DNA from: Aminobacter sp. AP02
Lineage (GTDB): Bacteria > Pseudomonadota > Alphaproteobacteria > Rhizobiales > Rhizobiaceae
Length of the DNA stretch: 64,000 nt
Reading direction: 5' to 3'
Assembly (NCBI RefSeq): GCF_003148805.1
Contig: NZ_QGGX01000019.1
Location: forward strand, 1 to 64,000
The notes beneath the pieces were generated by a model, which was given only the letters and a program-made list of their open reading frames with translations, was not told where the DNA came from and did not search any database. This document shows, one piece after another, positions 19,543 through 29,316 of the stretch (position 1 is the stretch's first letter; every line of letters starts with the position of its first letter). The translations under genes and the position numbers were made by a program.

Positions 19543-20551
19543 AGCCCCCGCCGACGCCCGCGCTCACGACGAAGACTTCGAAGACGAGTTCGAAGATACG
19601 CCGTTGCAGCAGCAGCCGCCGCCACGAACGCAGCGCAAGACGGCCCCCATCGTGCCGTCGCAGAATGTGGCCGGCCGCGCGCTGGTGCTGGTCATCGCCA
19701 TAATGACCTTCCTGTCGTGCCTGACGCTCGGCGCGGTCACGCTGGTACGCGATACGGCGTCGGTCTGGGAAAACCAGATTTCGCGCGAGGCAACGATCCA
19801 GATCAAGCCGGCCGACGGCCTCGATATGGAGGCGGCGCTGGAGACCGCCGCCCGCATCGCCGGCGAATTTGCCGGCGTGCGCGCGACGAAGGTCGTGGAC
19901 CGCCAAGCCACTGCGCGTCTGCTCGAGCCTTGGCTCGGCTCGGGGCTCAACATCGATGAGTTGCCGGTGCCGCGGCTGGTGATCGTGACCATCGACGAAA
20001 ACAGCCCGCCTGATTTTGCCGCGATGCGCCAGGCGATCACCCCAAAAGTGCCAACCGCCACGCTTGACGACCATCGCACCTGGGTCGACCGGCTGGTGGC
20101 GATGGCGCGCACCACCGTCACCATCGGTACCGGCGTCCTGGTGCTGATGCTGGCCGCGACCGTCTTGTCGGTGGTGTTTGCAACACGTGGTGCCATGGCC
20201 GGCAACGGCCACATCATCGAGGTGCTGCACTTCGTCGGCGCGGAGGCTGGCTTCATCGCCCGCGAGTTCCGCCGCCACTTCCTTTTGACCGGCATGAAGG
20301 GTGCGGCAGCCGGTGGCGTTGCGGCGGTCATCGTCTTCATCGTCTTTTCCTGGTGGTCTTCGCGCAATCTTGCGACGCCGGAAGCCGACCAGGCGACAGC
20401 GCTGTTCGGCAACTTCGCCATCGGCGCCAACGGTTATCTAGGCGTCGCCGTCATCGTCGCGGTGATCGGGGCGCTGACCGCCGCAACCTCGCATTTCACC
20501 GTCGTCAACTATCTCGGTGACATCGACACGCATCAGCCGGACGGGATGTAA
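19535..20551 (+). CDS. ftsX: Cell division protein FtsX
   Basis: The 338-residue permease-like partner of FtsE has an acidic cytoplasmic N-terminus (residues 1-45), a first helix near 49-72, a periplasmic domain, and three further helices near 190-215, 250-270 and 290-320. This is the standard FtsX layout. The ATG overlaps the end of ftsE by 8 bp, so translation is coupled. Confidence 0.93.
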   Translation: MTEAPADARAHDEDFEDEFEDTPLQQQPPPRTQRKTAPIVPSQNVAGRALVLVIAIMTFLSCLTLGAVTLVRDTASVWENQISREATIQIKPADGLDMEAALETAARIAGEFAGVRATKVVDRQATARLLEPWLGSGLNIDELPVPRLVIVTIDENSPPDFAAMRQAITPKVPTATLDDHRTWVDRLVAMARTTVTIGTGVLVLMLAATVLSVVFATRGAMAGNGHIIEVLHFVGAEAGFIAREFRRHFLLTGMKGAAAGGVAAVIVFIVFSWWSSRNLATPEADQATALFGNFAIGANGYLGVAVIVAVIGALTAATSHFTVVNYLGDIDTHQPDGM

Positions 20552-20634
20552 TCACGGATGATGTCAATTTGTCACCGAATGTGCATAATTGGGCTCTCCA
20601 AAAGCCGCATTCCCTGCTTAACCATGAGTTAGTG

Positions 20635-21345
20635 ATGGGACAGAACGTGCTCGCAGCGCCGGGGACAGTTTCAGGAACCGAATTCTACCCTGCCGGGCGC
20701 AAACCGCGCCGGAGAACGATCTTTTTGCGCCGCATACTGTTCATCCTGGTTGCCGCAGCCTTCATCTTCACCGGCGGCTTCGCGCTTTTTGCGACTCACG
20801 TCAGCGGCCTGAGCACGCCTGCAGATCCTGCCCGGGCAGACGCCATCATCGTCTTGACCGGCGGCCAAGCGCGGCTGGACGCCGCGCTCGACCTGCTGAA
20901 GGCAGGCAAGGGCGAACGTCTTTTGATCAGCGGCGTGCATCCTGCGGCCACGCGCCGGCAACTGCAACTGGCCACCCGAAGCGACAAGTCCCTGTTCAGC
21001 CGCGTCGACATCGACCGCGCCGCGCTCGACACCATCGGCAATGCCGAAGAGAGCGCCAAATGGGTCGAGAGCCACGCCTATCAGCGCGTCATTCTGGTAA
21101 CAAACAACTATCACATGCCCCGCAGCCTGCTGGAAATGGGCCGGCTGCTGCGCCATGCCAACCTGGAGCCTTATCCGGTCGTCAACTCCAAGCTCGACGA
21201 CGGCAGCTGGCTGACCAAGCCCGAGGCATTGCGCGTGCTGTTCACCGAGTACAACAAGTACCTTCTGGCGCTGGCGCGAGGCATCGTGCCCGTCAAGCCT
21301 TCGTCTGATGGCGAGCTTGTTGCGCAGGCCCAGGCGGACGAATAG
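20635..21345 (+). CDS. YdcF/DUF218 membrane protein
   Basis: The 236-residue protein has one helix (IFLRRILFILVAAAFIFTGGFALF) and a periplasmic DUF218 domain. Its conserved elements are DAIIVLTGGQARLDAAL, LLISGVHP, NAEESAKWV and VILVTNNYHMPRSLLEM. DUF218 proteins such as SanA/ElyC act in envelope integrity. A catalytic role is not known here. The ATG at 20635 places the helix near the N-terminus. It follows ftsX and precedes the acyltransferase gene on the same strand. Confidence 0.88.
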   Translation: MGQNVLAAPGTVSGTEFYPAGRKPRRRTIFLRRILFILVAAAFIFTGGFALFATHVSGLSTPADPARADAIIVLTGGQARLDAALDLLKAGKGERLLISGVHPAATRRQLQLATRSDKSLFSRVDIDRAALDTIGNAEESAKWVESHAYQRVILVTNNYHMPRSLLEMGRLLRHANLEPYPVVNSKLDDGSWLTKPEALRVLFTEYNKYLLALARGIVPVKPSSDGELVAQAQADE

Positions 21346-21448
21346 GCGCCCCCTGCCCTAAAGGCACTGCAGCAGCTACGCACCGTTTTCCTTTTTGGAC
21401 GGCTTGGTGTAACCAACGGCAAAATCCGTCCTCAGGCGCTTCTCAACA

Positions 21449-22237
21449 ATGCTCTATATCCGCTCGCTGGCATTCAACTTCGTCTTCTATGTCAGCCTGG
21501 TCGTCCAGATGATCCTGTGGACGCCCTACTACTTCCTGTCGCCGCGCCATCGCGCCTGGTTCGTGCCTAAATTCTGGGCGCGGAGCAGCCTGTGGCTGCA
21601 GGACAAGATCGCTGGGACAAAAAGCGAGATTACCGGACAGGAGAATTTGCCCGAGGGCTCGTTCATCCTGGCACCCAAGCACCAGTCGTTCTGGGACGCG
21701 ATCGCCTTTTTCCCCTACCTGCGCGACCCGCTCTACATCCTCAAGCGCGAACTGATGTGGATCCCGGTGTTCGGCTGGTATGTCGCCAAGATGAAGATGA
21801 TCCCGGTCAATCGCGGCAAGCGCTCGGTGGCGCTCAAGGCCGTGGTCATTGCCACTCGCAAGGAGATGCAGAACGACCGCCAGCTGATCATCTATCCCGA
21901 GGGCACACGCCGCGCGCCGGGAGCCGAGCCGGCCTATAAATGGGGCATCGCCGAACTTTATTCGGCCCTCAACCTGCCGGTCGTGCCAGTCGCCCATGTT
22001 GCTGGCCTGTACTGGCCGCGCCGCAAGTTCCTGCGCTTTCCCGGCACCATCAAGGCGCGTTTCCTGCCGCCGATTCCCGCAGGCCTGGACAAGGAAGAGT
22101 TCATGAAGCGCCTGGTCGCCGAGACCGAGGCTGCTTGCGACGCGTTCCTGATCGAGGTTGCCACGTCAGCCAACCCGCCGGACATGCCGCCTTCGGCGGT
22201 CAAGCGGCTGAAGGAATTGGGCGTTAGCGTCCGCTAG
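21449..22237 (+). CDS. plsC: 1-acyl-sn-glycerol-3-phosphate acyltransferase
   Basis: The 262-residue membrane enzyme acylates lysophosphatidic acid to phosphatidic acid. The catalytic HX4D motif is HQSFWD at 78-83, and the substrate motif is YPEGTR at 149-154. There is an N-terminal helix (residues 8-30). Its end overlaps the convergent ada gene by 14 bp. Confidence 0.92.
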   Translation: MLYIRSLAFNFVFYVSLVVQMILWTPYYFLSPRHRAWFVPKFWARSSLWLQDKIAGTKSEITGQENLPEGSFILAPKHQSFWDAIAFFPYLRDPLYILKRELMWIPVFGWYVAKMKMIPVNRGKRSVALKAVVIATRKEMQNDRQLIIYPEGTRRAPGAEPAYKWGIAELYSALNLPVVPVAHVAGLYWPRRKFLRFPGTIKARFLPPIPAGLDKEEFMKRLVAETEAACDAFLIEVATSANPPDMPPSAVKRLKELGVSVR

Positions 22238-23288
22238 CCATCCGCCGCTCATGCTCGAGCAGCCAGCGCTTGCGCCAAAGGCCGCCGCCATAGCCGGTGA
22301 GATCGCCGCTTGTACCGATCACTCGATGGCAGGGAATGACGATAGCGATCGGGTTGGCGCCGTTCGCCCGTCCGACGGCCCGCATGGCAGGGGGATTGCC
22401 GATATCGGCAGCGAGGCCTGAATAAGTGGCAGTTGTACCTACCGGAATCTGCCGCAGCCCATCCCAGACCTTTCGCTCGAAGGCCGAGCCCTGCGGCGCA
22501 AGCCGGGTCGAAAAGCTCGAGGATCTTCCCTCGAAATAGCCGGCGAGTTCGGCTGATATCTGGTCGATGGGTGCGGCGCGACCGAAGACGATGGCCGAAC
22601 CGGTCACTGCCTGCAGTTTGGCCACTTCGGTCGCCAACGCCTTGCGTTCCAGAAATTCGAGGATGTGCAGCGCATGCGCGTCGGCGATCGCAATCATTGG
22701 GCCGATCGGGGTTTCGACCCAGTCTGCCTTGAGCATGGTCTTGCCGCGCAGCCTGGCCGGCGCTTCGCCAAGCATCCTGGTGATCGCGGCGCGAAAACCG
22801 CTGCCGGAATCGAACCCTGCTTCGATCTGCGTGTCGATGACGCTGTCGCCCGATGCCAGGCGCTCGGTCGCCTGTCCGAGGCGCCGCAACCGCGCCATTT
22901 CGAGAAAGCTCATGCCGAAGCGCTTCTTGAAGGCACGCCTCACGGTGGAAGCATCGAAGCCCATGGCGATGACGTCGGTTTCCAGCCACCGCCGCTCCGG
23001 CTCGCGATCAAGCGCATCGACGAGCGTTGCGACAAGCGGTTCCGGCTCGCCGGTGCCCGTCATCGGCCGGCAGCGCTGGCAGGGGCGAAAACCGGCATGC
23101 AGACATTCGGCGGTCGTGTCGAAGAACTGCACGTTCTCGCGCTTGGGTTTTCGCGCAGCGCAGGTGAGCCGGCAGAAGATGCCCGTCGTTCTGACGCCGA
23201 CATAGGCAAAGCCGTCATACCCAGCGTCGCGCGCGAGAAGGGCATCGTAGAGCGTGTCGTCGTCAGGGCGTTGGAAAAGCATGGCCAA
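22224..23288 (-). CDS. ada: Ada: adaptive-response regulator and O6-methylguanine-DNA methyltransferase
   Basis: The 354-residue protein contains all three Ada parts. The N-terminal methylphosphotriester domain has zinc cysteines C39, C43, C70 and C73. An AraC-type HTH spans about 85-180. The C-terminal O6-alkylguanine transferase has acceptor motif IPCHRVI near residue 320. It repairs alkylated DNA and activates its own regulon once methylated. The start could also be the second methionine (residue 3). ChaC lies 68 bp upstream on the same strand. Confidence 0.95.
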   Translation of the reverse strand: MAMLFQRPDDDTLYDALLARDAGYDGFAYVGVRTTGIFCRLTCAARKPKRENVQFFDTTAECLHAGFRPCQRCRPMTGTGEPEPLVATLVDALDREPERRWLETDVIAMGFDASTVRRAFKKRFGMSFLEMARLRRLGQATERLASGDSVIDTQIEAGFDSGSGFRAAITRMLGEAPARLRGKTMLKADWVETPIGPMIAIADAHALHILEFLERKALATEVAKLQAVTGSAIVFGRAAPIDQISAELAGYFEGRSSSFSTRLAPQGSAFERKVWDGLRQIPVGTTATYSGLAADIGNPPAMRAVGRANGANPIAIVIPCHRVIGTSGDLTGYGGGLWRKRWLLEHERRMASGR

Positions 23289-23356
23289 TCCTTAGCGCGA
23301 GTCCGCACGGGGCACCGCCGAAAATCGCGCATGTATTTTTCGCTGCTGAGAGCGCT

Positions 23357-23878
23357 TCATTGGTGGCTGACCAACCGCGCTACCTCTTCCAGCCAGTGGT
23401 CGCGTATGCCGAGCGCGCGCAGATGCTCGACCGTGCTTGCCACATAGTCCTCGTTGCGGCCGGATTGGCCGACCGCTCCTGTGACAATTTCAGCGGCATG
23501 GACCGCGTCGAGCTTCCCGGCATATTGGACGTGGCTGCGGTCAGCGATGTAGCAAACAGCTTCGGCAACATTGCCGTCATCGAGCCGGATGCGCAGCGTG
23601 CGTTCTAGATAGACGCTGGTGACAAGCTCACGCTCGCGCAGATAGGCCAAGACCTCGTCGCCAAGGTCAGCAGGCACGCGGAAAGCAAGGCCGACGCATG
23701 AGCCGCCACGGTCGAGGCCGAGCACCAGCCCCGGCCTCTGTTCGGTTCCGCGATGCACAAACGAGCGAATGCATAGCGAGCGGCGAAAGCCCATCAGGCG
23801 GGCACGCCGCGTCTCGATATGAGCGAAACCCGGCCGCCACATCAGCGAGCCATAGCCAAAAACCCAAAAATCGCCCAT
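23357..23878 (-). CDS. ChaC-type gamma-glutamylcyclotransferase
   Basis: The 173-residue enzyme releases 5-oxoproline from glutathione. The substrate loop VFGYGSLMW is at residues 6-14, with RRSLCIRS and the catalytic glutamate region near RERELVTSVYLER. It is divergent from the DUF2125 gene with 54 bp between the starts. Confidence 0.9.
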   Translation of the reverse strand: MGDFWVFGYGSLMWRPGFAHIETRRARLMGFRRSLCIRSFVHRGTEQRPGLVLGLDRGGSCVGLAFRVPADLGDEVLAYLRERELVTSVYLERTLRIRLDDGNVAEAVCYIADRSHVQYAGKLDAVHAAEIVTGAVGQSGRNEDYVASTVEHLRALGIRDHWLEEVARLVSHQ

Positions 23879-23932
23879 ATCGCCAAGCCTGTTGGTGTTT
23901 CGCGGGTTTCCCGCGTTAACGAGAGCCCGAGC

Positions 23933-24931
23933 ATGACGTCAAGCCACGAACCGAAACCGAGTTACAGCCGCCGCTTCCTGTGGCTCGCAATTTTCATCGT
24001 AGTTTTATTCGGCGGCTACAGCGCGGCCTGGTTCTGGTTTGCCGGAAAGGCCGAGAACGAGGTGCGCAAGACGATCGCCGGCTTGAACCGCGACGGCGTC
24101 TCGGTCGAATGCGTGAACTCCACCGTCAGGGGGTTTCCCTTCCGCATCGGCCTGTTCTGCGACAGGCTGGAGTATGAGGATGCTGCCCGCAGGATTTCCG
24201 CCAGCGCCGGCAACCTGCGTACCGCAGCCCAAGTCTACCAGCCGATGCGCACGGTGCTCGAACTCGACGGGCCGCTGCGCGTGACCGCACCCGACATGCC
24301 CCAGCTTCAGCTCGACTGGGAGCTCATGCACGCCAGCGCCCGCATCGCCAACCCATTGCCCGAACGGCTTTCAGTGGAAACGCGCAAGCTCTCCGGCCAG
24401 GCCGCCTTCAGCGACGGCGCGCCGACACCGCTGTTCACCGCCGAGGAAACGCAGATGCATCTGCGCCCCAATGGCGCCAATGTCGACCTTGCCGGCACTT
24501 TCACCGGGCTCGCCATCGACCCGCAGGTGACGGACGGCCGCTCGCTGCCCAAGCTCGACGGCAGCGCCGACACGACGCTCAACAATGGCGTCGACCTCGT
24601 AAAAAGCAGACAGCCTGTCTTGCGCGGCCAGTCAGGTACGATCCGATCGATGACATTGACGTCAGGCGGCAGCTCCGGCGTGGCACTCAGCGGGCCATGG
24701 TCGATCGATACAGACGGGCTCGTCGACGCCGATTTGAAAGTGACGATTCAAAACCCTCGCGAATTGTCGCGAATCCTGTCCGAGATCATCCCCGAGCAGC
24801 GTCAGCAGATAGGGTCGGCGTTTGCCGGCCTGGCCTTATTTGGTGATGCCCCAACCTTGCCGCTGAAGATCGCCAAGGGCCACGCCACGCTTGGCTTCAT
24901 TTCGCTTGGGATGGTGCCGGCGGTAAAGTGA
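23933..24931 (+). CDS. DUF2125 family envelope protein
   Basis: The 332-residue protein has an N-terminal helix (FLWLAIFIVVLFGGYSAAWFWF) followed by a periplasmic beta-rich domain typical of DUF2125, an alphaproteobacterial family with no fixed function. The ATG at 23933 was preferred to one at 23819, which would extend back through the divergent chaC gene. A hairpin follows the stop within 4 bp. Confidence 0.85.
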   Translation: MTSSHEPKPSYSRRFLWLAIFIVVLFGGYSAAWFWFAGKAENEVRKTIAGLNRDGVSVECVNSTVRGFPFRIGLFCDRLEYEDAARRISASAGNLRTAAQVYQPMRTVLELDGPLRVTAPDMPQLQLDWELMHASARIANPLPERLSVETRKLSGQAAFSDGAPTPLFTAEETQMHLRPNGANVDLAGTFTGLAIDPQVTDGRSLPKLDGSADTTLNNGVDLVKSRQPVLRGQSGTIRSMTLTSGGSSGVALSGPWSIDTDGLVDADLKVTIQNPRELSRILSEIIPEQRQQIGSAFAGLALFGDAPTLPLKIAKGHATLGFISLGMVPAVK

Positions 24932-24934
24932 GTT

Positions 24935-25016
24935 AGGGGAATAGGGCATTGGGGCAGTAAGGCAGCAGGAAAGCGCCAGTGCGGCAAACATTACTGCCCT
25001 ATTGCCCTATTCCCCT
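24935..25016. terminator. Long bidirectional hairpin between DUF2125 and tyrC
   Basis: Two 26-bp arms, 24935-24960 and 24991-25016, are reverse complements except for two positions, with a 30-nt loop. They fill nearly the whole gap between two convergent stops. The arms contain repeated GGG-CCC runs, and the two mismatches lie in the middle. It could serve both strands as a terminator, though a long T tract is lacking. Confidence 0.7.
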
Positions 25017-25022
25017 CCTGCC

Positions 25023-25958
25023 TTAACTCTTCGCCGGATGCTCGATGGCCTCACGTCCGAAGTTCGGCACATCGACTTCCTGGCCGGCCTCGATGATCGA
25101 CCGGCGGATGGCGCGGGTTCGCGTGAACATGTCGAACAGCTTGTCGCCGTCGCCCCAGCGGATCGCCCGCTGCAGCGAGGCGAGATCCTCCGAGAAGCGC
25201 GCCAGCATTTCAAGGATCGCGTCCTTGTTGTGCAGGCAAACGTCGCGCCACATGGTCGGGTCCGACGCCGCCAGGCGCGTGAAATCGCGGAAACCGGAAG
25301 CCGAGTACTTGATGACTTCCGACTTGGTCACCGCTTCGAGATCGTCGGCGGTGCCAACGATGTTGTAGGCGATGATGTGCGGCAGGTGAGACACGATCGC
25401 GAGCGTCATGTCGTGATGCTCGGGGTCCATCGTGTCGATGTTGGAACCGCAGCGGCGCCAGAACTCCGACAGTTTCTCCAATGCCACCGGATCAGTATCC
25501 GGCAGCGGCGTGAAGATGCACCAACGGTTTTCGAACAGGTCGGCGAAGCCCGCGTCTGGACCTGACTTTTCGGTACCTGCAAGCGGATGGCCGGGGATGA
25601 AATGGACCCCCTGCGGCACGAATGGCTGCATCTGAGCGATGACCGAGGCCTTGGTCGAACCGACATCGGTGAGGATCGCGCCCGGCTTGAGCGCCGAAGC
25701 GATGTCGCTGGCAACGGCGCCTGACGAGCCGACCGGTACCGAGACGATGACAAGGTCGGCATCCTTCACCGCAGCCTTGGCGTCGGTCGAATAGCTGTCG
25801 CCGAGGCCGAGTTCCTCGGCGCGGGCGAGCGTAGGAGCGCTGCGGGTGGAAATGGCGATGTGTCGGGCCAGGCCCTCGCGCCGGATGACCCGGGCAAGCG
25901 AGGACCCTATCAGGCCGATGCCGATGAGGGCGATCTTTTCAAAAAGAGGATCGGACAT
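25023..25958 (-). CDS. tyrC: Prephenate/arogenate dehydrogenase
   Basis: The 311-residue NAD(P)-dependent enzyme makes the tyrosine precursor. The Rossmann motif is IGIGLIGSSLA (residues 12-22). VSVPVGSSG, DVGSTK, FIPGHPLAGTEKSG and the helical C-terminal domain (HDMTLAIVSHLPHIIAYN) are the family landmarks. It follows hisC by 3 bp, giving a hisC-tyrC operon common in rhizobia. Confidence 0.93.
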   Translation of the reverse strand: MSDPLFEKIALIGIGLIGSSLARVIRREGLARHIAISTRSAPTLARAEELGLGDSYSTDAKAAVKDADLVIVSVPVGSSGAVASDIASALKPGAILTDVGSTKASVIAQMQPFVPQGVHFIPGHPLAGTEKSGPDAGFADLFENRWCIFTPLPDTDPVALEKLSEFWRRCGSNIDTMDPEHHDMTLAIVSHLPHIIAYNIVGTADDLEAVTKSEVIKYSASGFRDFTRLAASDPTMWRDVCLHNKDAILEMLARFSEDLASLQRAIRWGDGDKLFDMFTRTRAIRRSIIEAGQEVDVPNFGREAIEHPAKS

Positions 25959-25961
25959 GGT

Positions 25962-27074
25962 TCAACTTTTCAGGAATTCTGTGAGTGCGGCAATCACGCC
26001 GCGATTGGCCTCTTCGGTGCCGATGGTCATGCGCAGCGCGTTGGGGAAGCCGTAGCCGGCGACCCTGCGCAGGATATAGCCCCGCGCGCTGAGATAGTCG
26101 TCAGCAGCGGCGGCACCGTGCCTGGTATCGTCGGTGAAGTGGATGAGCAGGAAGTTGCCGACGCTCGGCGTGACACGGAGGCCAAGGGCGGTGAACTGTT
26201 CGATCAGCCATTCGGACCACTGGGCGTTGTGGGCCACCGTACGCTCGACATGGGCCCGGTCCTGCATGGCTGCAACACCTGCCTCGATCGCCGCGGCATT
26301 GACGTTGAAGGGGCCGCGCATGCGTTCGAGCACGTCGATGACGTGCGCCGGCGCATAGATCCAGCCGATGCGCATGCCACCGAGACCGTGGATCTTGGAG
26401 AAAGTGCGCGTCATGACGACGTTTTCGTTGCCAGCCACCAGTTCGACACCCGACTCGTAGTCGTTGCGGCGGACATATTCCGCATAGGCCCCGTCAAGCA
26501 CGAGAAGCACGTTCCTAGGCAGTGCCGCGTGCAAGCGGCGCACTTCCTCGAACGGCAGGTAGGTGCCGGTCGGATTGTTCGGATTGGCCAGGAAAACGAT
26601 CTTCGTCTTGGGCGTCACTGCCGCGATGATGTTGTCGACGTCGGCCTTCTCGCCAGTCTCCCTGGCAACGACCGGCGTGGCACCGGCGGCCTGGGTGTAG
26701 ATCTTGTAGACCATGAAGCCGTGTTCCGTGTACACGGCCTCGTCGCCCGGCGAGAGGTAGCTCTGCGCAAGCAGGCCGATCAGTTCGTCGGAGCCGTTGG
26801 AGCACAGGATGTTTGCGGGGTTCAGTCCGTGCACGGCGGCAATCGCCTGGCGCAGGCGCGACGACGATCCGTCGGGATAGAACTCCATCTTGCCGGCTAG
26901 TGCTTTCACGGCCTCGATCGCATGGGGCGACGCACCCAGCGGATTTTCGTTCGACGAGAGCTTATGGACCTTGGTGACACCAGCGCCGGCTGTGCTCTTG
27001 CCGGGCACGTAGGCTGCGATTTCCATGATGCCCGCGCGGGGTTCGGGCCGAATCTGTTCAGGTGCCTTGGTCAT
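25962..27074 (-). CDS. hisC: Histidinol-phosphate aminotransferase
   Basis: The 370-residue fold-I PLP enzyme transaminates histidinol phosphate and often aromatic substrates as well, which fits the neighbouring tyrC. Landmarks are [25 protein letters not shown], and the PLP lysine in [15 protein letters not shown]. The ATG at 27074 is the natural start. The open frame continues upstream for over 260 codons into the metA leader and metA antisense, which was rejected. It is divergent from metA. Confidence 0.94.
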   Translation of the reverse strand: MTKAPEQIRPEPRAGIMEIAAYVPGKSTAGAGVTKVHKLSSNENPLGASPHAIEAVKALAGKMEFYPDGSSSRLRQAIAAVHGLNPANILCSNGSDELIGLLAQSYLSPGDEAVYTEHGFMVYKIYTQAAGATPVVARETGEKADVDNIIAAVTPKTKIVFLANPNNPTGTYLPFEEVRRLHAALPRNVLLVLDGAYAEYVRRNDYESGVELVAGNENVVMTRTFSKIHGLGGMRIGWIYAPAHVIDVLERMRGPFNVNAAAIEAGVAAMQDRAHVERTVAHNAQWSEWLIEQFTALGLRVTPSVGNFLLIHFTDDTRHGAAAADDYLSARGYILRRVAGYGFPNALRMTIGTEEANRGVIAALTEFLKS

Positions 27075-27233
27075 GTCGAAAATCCTGGATTGGCGCCTCC
27101 GGCCGGAGGTCGCAGCGGGAATACCGCCCGAGGCACAGAATGTCGAGAAAAACCGGCAATTGTGGCAGCTCTGGCGCCCTATTTGGGTCGCAGTTGACGC
27201 AATCGGCCACCGGGCGTAATAGCAAGCATCGAT

Positions 27234-27288
27234 CCGTGGTGATTTGGCCGGTCGGCTTGCAGCCACGTTAAACAAGTCGCTAAAGGGC
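27234..27288 (+). promoter_or_regulatory. SAM-II riboswitch
   Basis: The element matches the SAM-II (metA) consensus: P1 CGTGG (27235-27239) pairs with CCACG (27263-27267). The loop GTGATTTGGCC and the 3' pseudoknot segment AACAAGTCGCTAAAGGG are at the expected spacing. This class binds S-adenosylmethionine as an H-type pseudoknot and represses methionine synthesis genes in alphaproteobacteria. Confidence 0.92.
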
Positions 27289-27302
27289 CGTTTGCGATCC
27301 GT

Positions 27303-27341
27303 AAACCGGCTTTGCGACAGCAATGCCGGTTTTTGTTTTTT
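27303..27341 (+). terminator. Terminator controlled by the SAM-II riboswitch
   Basis: The stem AAACCGGC (27303-27310) with GCCGGTTT (27325-27332) is followed by a T-rich run (TTTGTTTTTT) just after the riboswitch and before the metA start. The expression platform is therefore probably transcription termination, not only start-site occlusion. Confidence 0.85.
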
Positions 27342-27353
27342 GGAGTTCGCACA

Positions 27354-28277
27354 GTGCCAATCAAGATTCCGGATCAACTCCCCGCCCGCGAAGTACTGGT
27401 GAAAGAGGGCGTCTCCGTCATGGACGAGCAGACAGCGCTGCGCCAGGACATCCGTCCGCTGCAGATCGGCCTGCTCAACCTCATGCCAAACAAGGTGCGG
27501 ACTGAGACCCAGATCGCCCGCCTGATCGGTGCCAGCCCGCTGCAGGTGGAACTGACGCTGGTGCGCATCGGCACCCACAAGGCCAAGAATACGTCCGAGG
27601 ACCATCTCATTGCCTTCTACCAGACCTGGGAGGAGGTGAAGAACCGCAAGTTCGACGGTTTCATCATCACCGGCGCGCCAGTGGAACTGCTGCCGTTCGA
27701 GGAGGTGACCTACTGGGACGAACTCAAGCAGATCATGGATTGGACCACCACCCACGTGCACTCGCCGTTCTTCATCTGCTGGGGAGCGATGGCGGCTGCA
27801 TGGCATTTCCATGGCGTGCCCAAACACACCCTGGAGCAGAAGGCCTTCGGCGTCTTCCGCCACAACAACAACGCGCCCGCCTCCCCCTACCTCGCCGGCT
27901 TCTCGGACGATTTTGCCATTCCGGTGTCACGCTGGACGGAGGTTCGCGCCCAGGACATTCCCGAGGGCTCCGGCCTGGAGTTGCTGATGGAGTCCGAGGA
28001 GACCGGCCCGAGCCTGCTCTCCGAGGACGCCGGCAACCGGCTCTACATGTTCAACCACATCGAATACGACTCAACCTCGCTCAAGGAAGAGTACGACCGC
28101 GACGTGGCCGCCGGCGTGACCATCGCCGTGCCGCATGAATACTACCCCGACGACGATCCGAAGCGCCGGCCGCTCAACCGCTGGCGCTCGCACGCGCATC
28201 TGCTTTTCGGCAACTGGATCAACCGGGTCTACCAGACGACGGCATACGATCTGGAGAATATCGGCAAGGATCGCTAG
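27354..28277 (+). CDS. metA: Homoserine O-acyltransferase MetA, predicted acetyl-specific
   Basis: The 307-residue enzyme acylates homoserine, the first committed step of methionine synthesis. From the GTG at 27354 the numbering matches the E. coli family: catalytic C142, H235 and E237. Residue 111 is Glu (GAPVE), which in Bacillus-type enzymes selects acetyl-CoA, where E. coli has Gly for succinyl-CoA. TGGAG is 8 bp before the GTG. A TTG/ATG further upstream would lie inside the terminator and is rejected. Confidence 0.93.
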   Translation: MPIKIPDQLPAREVLVKEGVSVMDEQTALRQDIRPLQIGLLNLMPNKVRTETQIARLIGASPLQVELTLVRIGTHKAKNTSEDHLIAFYQTWEEVKNRKFDGFIITGAPVELLPFEEVTYWDELKQIMDWTTTHVHSPFFICWGAMAAAWHFHGVPKHTLEQKAFGVFRHNNNAPASPYLAGFSDDFAIPVSRWTEVRAQDIPEGSGLELLMESEETGPSLLSEDAGNRLYMFNHIEYDSTSLKEEYDRDVAAGVTIAVPHEYYPDDDPKRRPLNRWRSHAHLLFGNWINRVYQTTAYDLENIGKDR

Positions 28278-28322
28278 ACGGTCGTCTCGATCGCGCTCGG
28301 CATCCGGGCGCGATCTGTTGCC

Positions 28323-29180
28323 CTACCCCGCATTCGCCCGGTGTTCGCGGAAGGCGCATGCGAGTATCCGCAGCGCCTCGCGAGACCGGCGGTCGGTCAG
28401 CGTCGTATGCAGCACGATTTCCGACGACGGCACCGCCGGAAGGCCAAACTTGCGGCTGATCTCAAGGGTGCCGGGCGGCGCCAGCCTGTTGGGAAAGACG
28501 GATGTCGCAAGCCCGGCTGCGACGCCTGCCGTGACCAGCGACGAGCCGCCGCCGACGAACACCTCGACCCAAGGAATACCGGCATCGTCGAGCGTGCGCG
28601 TGGCCACGTCGCGCACGCCACAGGCCCGCGACAGCGTCGCCAGCCGGATCGGCTCGCCCGGGCGGTGGTGGAAATCGGGCGTCGCAAACCAACCAAAATG
28701 CTCCGGCCCCAGCACCTCGCCATCGCGGCGGTCATCCTCGCGCCTGACGATCGCCGCATCCAGCTTGCCGCGGTCGAAAGCGTCGAGAAGGTTGCTCGAA
28801 TTGTCGACCTGGACCTCGATGGTCAGCGCCGGATCGTGCTGGTTGAGCCGCGCCAGCAAGGTCGTCACCTCCGGCCCGGCGACATGTCCGGCAATGCCCA
28901 GCGCAAAACGACGCGTCCCGCATGACAGGCCGGCAACCGCATTGTCATGGGCGGCCAGGAACGCACGCGCCGAATCGATGAACAACGCGCCCTCGGCAGA
29001 CAACCGCACGCGCCGGGGCGTGCGTTCGATCAGCTTGCGGCCAACCCGCTCCTCAAGGCGCTTCAGCTTGATGCTGACCGCCGCCTGCGTCGAACCCATG
29101 GCGTCGGCAGCGCGGGTGAAACTTTGCAGTTCCGCCACCATGACAAAGTTCCGCACCGCTTCAGCATCGAGCCACAGCAT
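28323..29180 (-). CDS. LysR-family regulator, divergent from MFS gene
   Basis: The 285-residue regulator has an N-terminal winged HTH (LDAEAVRNFVMVAELQSFTRAA, then GSTQAAVSIKLKRLEE, residues 3-60) and a C-terminal effector domain. It shares a 136-bp intergenic region with the MFS pump at 29317 and probably regulates it. Effector unknown. Confidence 0.9.
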   Translation of the reverse strand: MLWLDAEAVRNFVMVAELQSFTRAADAMGSTQAAVSIKLKRLEERVGRKLIERTPRRVRLSAEGALFIDSARAFLAAHDNAVAGLSCGTRRFALGIAGHVAGPEVTTLLARLNQHDPALTIEVQVDNSSNLLDAFDRGKLDAAIVRREDDRRDGEVLGPEHFGWFATPDFHHRPGEPIRLATLSRACGVRDVATRTLDDAGIPWVEVFVGGGSSLVTAGVAAGLATSVFPNRLAPPGTLEISRKFGLPAVPSSEIVLHTTLTDRRSREALRILACAFREHRANAG

Positions 29181-29316
29181 CGCATCTATTCCAAGTTGTT
29201 ATCACTGAAATAGAAATACATGCCATTTCGATATGTTCAAGCTTCACCTATCTCGATTGCTCAAAGCAACGTAACGGCAAGGCACCCGAGTCTCTGCCGC
29301 CGGCCAGAGGTATGGC

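Noticed and set aside
25962-27863. 633-codon open frame suggesting a giant HisC
   Set aside because: Only the last 370 codons match HisC. The rest is antisense to metA and its riboswitch.
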